64,000 nt of DNA, from assembly GCA_007258455.2 (NCBI GenBank), contig VDFB02193867.1, forward strand, positions 571,979,778 through 572,043,777, written 5' to 3'. Shown here one piece after another: positions 58,772 to 64,000 of this stretch (positions are counted from its first letter, which is position 1; every line of letters starts with the position of its first letter). The position numbers and the translations under genes were made by a program. The DNA comes from Sequoia sempervirens. Its lineage: Eukaryota; Streptophyta; Pinopsida; Cupressales; Cupressaceae. Under the pieces are notes generated by a model. That model made no database searches, had not been told where the DNA came from, and worked only from the letters and a program-made list of their open reading frames with translations.

Positions 58772-60100
58772 TTGGAAGAATGGATGATTCATGAGGAGAT
58801 TTATAGGAAGCAAAAGTCTAGGATTGACCAGCTTCAAGAGGGAGATATGAATACAACTTTCTTTTTTAATTTTGTTAAAGATAGAAGGCATGGGAACCTA
58901 TTATCTTCTCTAGTGTCATCTCGGGGAAGTCAACTTACCTCCTTCTTGAAAATTTCTAAGGAAGTTACTCAATACTTCTCTTTCCTTTTCAAGGAGGATT
59001 CCCCTCAAGCTTTGATGGAAGAAAATCTTATTTCGAACTGTATTCCTTCTATGGTCTTTAATGAGATGAACCAGAGTCTGGGCAAGCCTATCACTCTTGA
59101 TGAGGTCGAAGAGACTATTTTTCAGATGAAGAAAGGGAAGGGGCTTGGACTAGATAGATTTCCTATTGAGTTCTTTCAAGAGTTTTGGGATATATCAAAT
59201 ATGATTTATTGGATGTTGTGCAAGAATCCCAGGTAAACAAATAGATGTGGAGAGCTTTGAATGCCAAATTTTTGGTACTCATTCCCAAGAGGGTTGGAGC
59301 TAATTCTTTGGATCAATTGCTCTTTGCAACATGGTAGAATACAAGATCATTTCTAAGCTTATGGCAGAGAGACTTAAGCCGGCTTCATAGAATTATCTCG
59401 GATGAGCAAGGAGTTTTTGGTCTAAAAAACAAATTTTGGATGGGGTTGTGGTAGCGATTGAGGCTATCCATTTGATGGCCAATTCCAAGGAAAAGGCTAT
59501 TTTTAGGACATGGCTAAAGCTTATGATAGGGTGAGATGGTCCTTTTCTGCAAAAAAAGTGCTTAGTGCCTTTGGTTTTGGCAGTGAATGGATTGATTGGG
59601 TTATGAGTTGTGTTATCTCAACCTCTTACTCTATTCTTATTAATGGCGAGTCTTCTAATTTATTTGGGGCGTCTTGTGGTCTTCGGTAGGAGGACCCATG
59701 TCTCCTTATCTCTTCATCATTTTGGCTAAGGGTCTTGGAATATTTTTAAAGGATTATGTGAGGCAAGAGCTCATTCATGGGTGGAGTTGGGGATCAGTCT
59801 TCCTGCTCAATCTCACATTTAGTTTGTCGATGATACTGCTCTACTGGGTATTACCAAGATCAGGGAAGCTACCAATTTCAAATGGGTGTTAGATATTTAC
59901 CTGGCTGCATTGGGTCAAAAGATTAATGAAGGTAAGTCTTCCATTTATTGTTTCAATACTCCCTCTTTGATCTAGTTGAGAATTGCTAGGCTTCTCATGT
60001 TTCAAATTGGCTCCCTCCCCCTAGAGTACTTGGGAATTCCTATTTCTACAGGTCCTTTTCCTCGGGAGACTTGGCAAAATATTACTGATAAGTTTCGAGG
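58772..60100 (+). pseudogene. LINE reverse transcriptase
   Basis: From 58772 a 154-residue frame gives the RT N-terminus: KQKSRIDQLQEGDMNTTFFFNF, then FQMKKGKGLGLDRFPIEFFQEFW, a variant of the GKAPGPDGFP motif. Frameshifts follow near 59240-59670. GGPMSPYLFIILAKGLG at 59693 matches the QGDPLSPYLFILV motif of plant LINEs. In another frame FVDDTALLG at 59823-59849 keeps both catalytic aspartates. The thumb follows with LAALGQKINEGKSS near 59908. The palm motif is therefore intact although the frame is broken. Confidence 0.85.
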
Positions 60101-60649
60101 TAAAGTTAGCCACTAGACTATTCAGTGTCTCTCCTTTGAAGGAAAAGACTGATGGTTTAGGCTCTCCCTATTTACAGATGCATGGTGCAAGTGGCTCCTC
60201 TAATATTTATCAAGGATTTGGACTCCCTTTCCAGACAATTTTTATGGTCTAGGAGCTTGGAGTGTTCTAAGTGGCCTTTGGTGGAGTGGGAGGACATATG
60301 TAGACCTTAGCAGGAGGGGGGTCTTGGACTATGACAGGATGTTCTCACTGGCCAGGCCCTTGTTGTGAAACTTTACTGGAGATGGTGTACTAACCAAGAC
60401 CAAGCCTGGGTTAGGACAAAGGATCAATGATTTGTGAAGAGTATTGATATTCCTAGATATGGTGTGGATGATAGAGGATCAATGATTTGGGATACCCTTA
60501 AGAGAGGGGATAGTATAATAAAGTAGGGCTTGTTCTGGATTTGCAATAGGGGCTCTAGAGCCCTATTTTGGCTTGATTCTTGGGATGGTCACCTCTCAAT
60601 TTTGTCCTTGTACCTGCATCTTTGGAGCATAGCTCGCATCTTCTAGGAG

Positions 60650-61560
60650 GATGGTTGGGATAAGGTTAGAGATTTTAAAGCCAGTGAGAGGGTGGGTTAG
60701 ATGCTACTGTTTAGATGGAAATTCCCCCATGAATGGCCACCAGGTGGTTCAGTTGAGGATCAGGAGGAGCTCTCTTGGATATTGGCAACAAGGGAATGGA
60801 ACTCCCTCTCTTTGGAGGACACCTTTGTGTGGAGCCCTGACCCACGAGGGGTGTACTCAGTGGCAGTTGGTTACCAAGTTCTTGGTAGGCAGAAGTATGG
60901 TGGAGGGGAAGTCTCTTGGTGGAAGAATATTTGGAATTTCGACTGGCCCAAATGTAATTTCTTTCCGTGGCTTGTGGTTCTAGATTGATGGCTCACTTGG
61001 GAGAACTTGAGGAAGCAAGGTTTTCAGGGGCCTTCAATCTATGTTATGTGTGGCTACAATGAGGAGTCCTCCTTGTAAGAGTTGAAGATTAGCTCAATAC
61101 CCATGACCACCTACAAAAACAATGAAAACCTTCTACAAGAGAGTATGCAAGAATATGAGCTTGCTTGATATTAACATCTATCAAAATGATGATGAGGTAT
61201 GAAGTATGTTACATATGTGTACAATGACCTTCCTTATATATGCAAGGTGAGGAATATGATTAAACATGATTGTGACATGTGTCTTAATCCTATGGCATGA
61301 GATGACTAACAAACTAACTACCTAGGAATCATGCAATAAAGCTAGATAAGATAAGTTCTAGAAAATCCAACTAAGACTTCTAGAAATAATCTTATATCCT
61401 AAGTAAACTTAACATGTGAATAAGTCCCCTAATTACCTAGTGAGATAAATTACTAGGTACAAGACTTTATATTCACACCAACACTCCTCACATCTTTTTT
61501 TCCATTGTCCTTTTGTTAGGTTTATGTGATACCACTAGTGGGAGGCCAGTAATCATGCTT
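60650..61560 (+). pseudogene. LINE zf-RVT domain split by a solo LTR
   Basis: In the frame from 60701, FVWSPDPRGVYSVAVGYQVL and SWWKNIWNFDWPKCNFFPWL are the conserved start of the zf-RVT zinc-binding region. After a stop near 60987 comes VMCGYNEES near 61045. The motif is cut at 61073 by the 410-bp LTR and resumes with HLFFHCPFV after 61488, supplying the HC pair. The Cys and His ligands thus lie on both sides of the insertion. Confidence 0.8.
61074..61483 (+). mobile_element. 410-bp solo LTR with TSD CTCCT
   Basis: It starts TGTAAGAG, ends TTCACACCAACA, and CTCCT stands on both sides (61069-61073 and 61484-61488). TG...CA ends with a 5-base TSD are the signature of an LTR. A TATATA-like block lies near 61234. 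A related 343-bp copy is at 21361-21703. There is no coding capacity and no internal region. The size suits a TRIM-type or other small non-autonomous LTR element. Confidence 0.85.
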
Positions 61561-61934
61561 GTGTTCATGCTTCGTCTCTTATGGAGTTTTGGAGAAGTAT
61601 GGGGTGACCACCAGCTAAGGATTTGAGTCTCTAGGTGGCTTGTAATTTGGGTCCCTCTTGTATCCTTTGGTAGACTTGGCTTGAGAGGAATCAAAGGATT
61701 TTCCAAGCTCGGGCTTTGGCAGTTCAATAGATATGGCAGTGGGTCATGGGTATGATTTAGGAGACTATTTAGGTTAAGGGTGAGGTGGCTCCTCCTACTG
61801 ATTGTGGGGAGGTAGAGGTGATGTTGCAGTTAGGATTAATAAGGAAGGGGAGGAAGGACTCTCTCTCTTCAAAGGGTAGGAATCCCAAGAGGAAAATTCA
61901 ACAGGATGGCAAATGGTCTCCCCTTTTTGATGAT

Positions 61935-62415
61935 GTCTTGTAGATCAATATAGATGGATTGCCTAGGGGTAACCCCAGACAGACTAGTGTAGGAGTTGGT
62001 AGAGATAAGTCAGGCTCAATTTTTTTTTCTTCTCCATTTATAAGGGGCATTAGACTAATAATCTAATGGAGGCTCTTGCTATCCTTATTGCCTTCGAGAA
62101 GGCCTATACCTTGGGATGATGCAAGGTAGCTTGTGAATCTAACTCTATGATCCTTGTTAATATGTTGAATAAACAAAATTTTGAGGGGTGAATTGACAAT
62201 TAGCTTTAGTGGTTAGACAAATTGTAAGGTTGAGTAGTTTCCTGGAGGAGGTCTCCTTTGTTCACATCCTAAGGGAATGGAAAGGTGTTGTTGATTGCCT
62301 TTCCAAATGGGCTTTAGAGGGCCAAAGTTGTTGGCAGGTTAGTGAATGGGAGCAACTTCCTGAGGATTTGGTGGGTAATTTGCAGAGGTTGATTCATGTA
62401 GATATGCAAGGTTAA
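61935..62415 (+). pseudogene. LINE RNase H domain
   Basis: NIDGLPRGNPRQTSVGVGRD near 61951 is the start of an RVT_3-type RNase H (the first catalytic Asp in NIDG). After a shift NLMEALAILIAFEKAYTL near 62060 carries the Glu, then CESNSMILVN near 62132 where active copies have an Asp in ESDS. The end VDCLSKWALEG near 62290 keeps the final Asp motif. Stops near 62118 and 62190 inactivate it. RNase H domains occur in a subset of plant L1 elements. Confidence 0.75.
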
Positions 62416-62557
62416 GGGGTTTAGTGTCTTGGCCCCTGGGTGGGCATATTTCAGCTTGGGTTCTTCTGCTTCTATTCCTGCTTTTGTTTCTTTGGCCTTC
62501 AGGGCCTCTCAGCGTTCTTGTTCTGGCTACTGATTGTACTTTTGCAACTTTTTGATC

Positions 62558-62563
62558 AATAAA
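62558..62563 (+). terminator. LINE polyadenylation signal
   Basis: AATAAA in the context GATCAATAAAC, close to the LINE 3' end. Confidence 0.55.
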
Positions 62564-62581
62564 CTTTTACCCTACTTTTTG

Positions 62582-63015
62582 CAATAATTAACTTGATGAA
62601 GGAATACCAATTTTTAAAAAAGTGATTCGTTGATTTGACTAATCTTGATTTTTGTAATAGTAACACTAAATATAATCATATTCTACATTAAACCTATATA
62701 TATATATTGATACATAAGAGATATATTTTATTAATATTTAAAAAGATAGAGATTGCATACTTCTGCATATACAGGGGAACGCCAACCATGAAACCATAAA
62801 GATTTTTCACTAGCTACCAACAACTAAGCTTCACCAAAAAAATCCACCAACATTACAGGGAAAAACCCATACTGAGACACTATGCAACCCGACCACCATT
62901 ACCAACCAGAACAAGAAACCACCACCCAACCTCTTTAACTACCATACTCAGGATCTAGACAAACCTGAACATTACAAAATTTATAGAAAACTAGACTTCC
63001 ACCCCAAAACTGAAC
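62582..63015. other. Noncoding spacer
   Basis: TA-rich near 62695-62710, then A/C-rich text that is probably the antisense 3' flank of the pseudogene at 63016. No feature is supported. Confidence 0.4.
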
Positions 63016-63614
63016 TCATAAAAAACCGTTGGCCTTGGCGAAGGCCTCAAAGTCTACTATCCAGTCAATGTCCTACACAACCATGAGATCGATTTTTTTT
63101 TTCATATACTCCACAATGACAACAACAATCATGCGGTGTCTCATTAAGGCCAAACCCTTCAAATCGAACAGAAAAGGATATATTCTCACTGCCTCGTCTA
63201 AATTCTTCAACACTCCCAATCGTTAGGGCGAGGGATGCCCTTGCCCACAATTGCAATCTTCAACACCTCGTCCACACCCACCAACAAATCTTTTTGAAAA
63301 ACTTTTTCTAGCAGCACTTTAGCCTCCACCTTCGACACATGGTTATCCAAAAGGGACGCCAAGAATCTGGAAGTGACATTTGTGTTATCCCTTCCAAACT
63401 CGCTTTGACTTAAATGAACAGAGCCCAACACCATTTTCATCGCCACAACCAACAAATAATCTATATTGTTCATATTCCTTTTAAGATGATGATCCGAAAC
63501 CTCTCTAAAGGCAGTTTGGTGTGTTTTGGCCCCCAACGAAATTGGTGTGTCCACACCAAAACACACCAGAGCATCCACCAAAACCTCAATTATAGAGTGC
63601 GATCACCTTGCCAT
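63016..63614 (-). pseudogene. Antisense protein-coding remnant of unknown family
   Basis: On the minus strand an ATG at 63614 gives MAR, a TGA at 63605-63603, then SHSIIEVLVDALVCFGVD and a clean run to 63207 (HHLKRNMNNIDYLLVVAMKM, then FGRDNTNVTSRFLASLLD, VLLEKVFQKDLLVGVDEVLK, ending IPRPNDWE). A frameshift near 63200 leads into NLDEAVRIYPFLFDLKGLAL and, after a TAG near 63068, DIDWIVDFEAFAKANGFL with a stop at 63016-63018. About 199 codons in total. Composition and predicted helices look like a real globular protein, and its GC content is higher than in the neighbouring DNA. I do not recognise the family. The 5' flank continues to 64000 without a clear further exon. Confidence 0.6.
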
Positions 63615-64000
63615 CGTAGAAACTAGACACCCGCCCAATAAAACAAACCCTACAGGAAATGCAAATCAAACAAACAAAGCCAAGTTTCAAATTGAAGCCT
63701 CCACTCTCACTACAACTGCATTTAAGCCAAAGAGGACACCAGGCTTACAATCATAATTGAATACTTCACTATAGATGGTATTAATGCCATGACTCAACAC
63801 ATGAGGGAGGCCGTCCTTAACCACAAATACCATACAAACTAATTAGAAGATCAGTCACATTGGCAGCTAAGCTAGTACTAATAAACTGCCACTCTATCAA
63901 TTAGCCATTCCTTGATTTGAGTGCTTTAAGTGCTCATAATGGGCACCACCTTGTCTGACTTCTCATAAACCCTGCCCACATTTCCTACCAAGGTGGACTT
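63615..64000. other. Upstream flank of the antisense pseudogene
   Basis: No convincing coding frame or promoter. It could hold an upstream exon or untranslated leader of the pseudogene. Confidence 0.3.

Larger units (their letters stand above)
58161..62581 (+). mobile_element. 5'-truncated L1-type LINE
   Basis: The order endonuclease end, reverse transcriptase, zf-RVT zinc domain, RNase H and a 3' end with AATAAA and no LTR identifies a plant L1-type LINE. The 5' end joins the LTR fragment without a visible TSD. It is interrupted by a solo LTR at 61074-61483. No clear poly(A) tail remains. Confidence 0.85.

Noticed and set aside
1..64000. CRISPR array, rRNA gene or bacterial-type operon
   Set aside because: None seen. 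The content is plant transposable elements throughout.

Overview
The window is AT-rich nuclear DNA from a land plant with a repeat-dominated genome. Everything I can recognise is mobile-element debris: Gypsy-type and Copia-type LTR retrotransposons, solo LTRs, one L1-type LINE, one short inverted-repeat (MITE-like) element, minisatellites and microsatellites. The long LTRs (1.2-1.7 kb), the nested insertions and the absence of any clear intact host gene fit a large plant genome. A conifer or other gymnosperm is plausible, but this is inference. I see no rRNA gene, convincing tRNA gene or CRISPR array.

Layout. 1-10286: a Gypsy-type element (G1), its 5' LTR cut by the window edge, with a gag-protease frame but no reverse transcriptase, RNase H or integrase. 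It carries a nested antisense solo LTR (4532-6117), an acidic ORF and a 95-bp tandem array. 10431-12145: a related but distinct Gypsy-type LTR. 12470-16423: an unclassified, decayed ORF region split by a 1231-bp Copia-type solo LTR with perfect target-site duplication (TSD) AATTG. 17877-18852: antisense Copia gag-protease remnant. 21361-21703: a short LTR-like element. 23188-23815: two adjacent minisatellites. 24494-32296: a complete but inactivated Copia element (Copia-A) with TSD AAATT. 34477-36106: possible LTR. 36817-37522 and 45524-45660: a duplicated flanking segment, one copy of which received a second Copia element (Copia-B, 37523-45523) while the other keeps the empty site. 45590-47262: purine and pyrimidine tracts and a 624-bp tandem duplication. 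53633-54032: MITE-like element. 55191-56024: antisense LTR with its polypurine tract. 57811-58158: antisense LTR fragment. 58161-62581: decayed LINE interrupted by a 410-bp solo LTR with TSD CTCCT. 63016-63614: antisense pseudogene of unknown function.

The most unusual signal is a family of inverted repeats with fixed geometry, 13-base arm, 6-base loop, 13-base arm. They occur several times in each of three diverged Gypsy-type LTR lineages, on both sides of the TATA box, with paired substitutions between lineages that keep the arms complementary. A second inverted repeat (GGGTTTG, 7 bases, CAAACCC) is shared by the same lineages. I do not recognise either as a described element. All coding regions here carry stops, frameshifts or altered catalytic residues, so none is likely to be active. 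Alignments and pair counts were made by eye.
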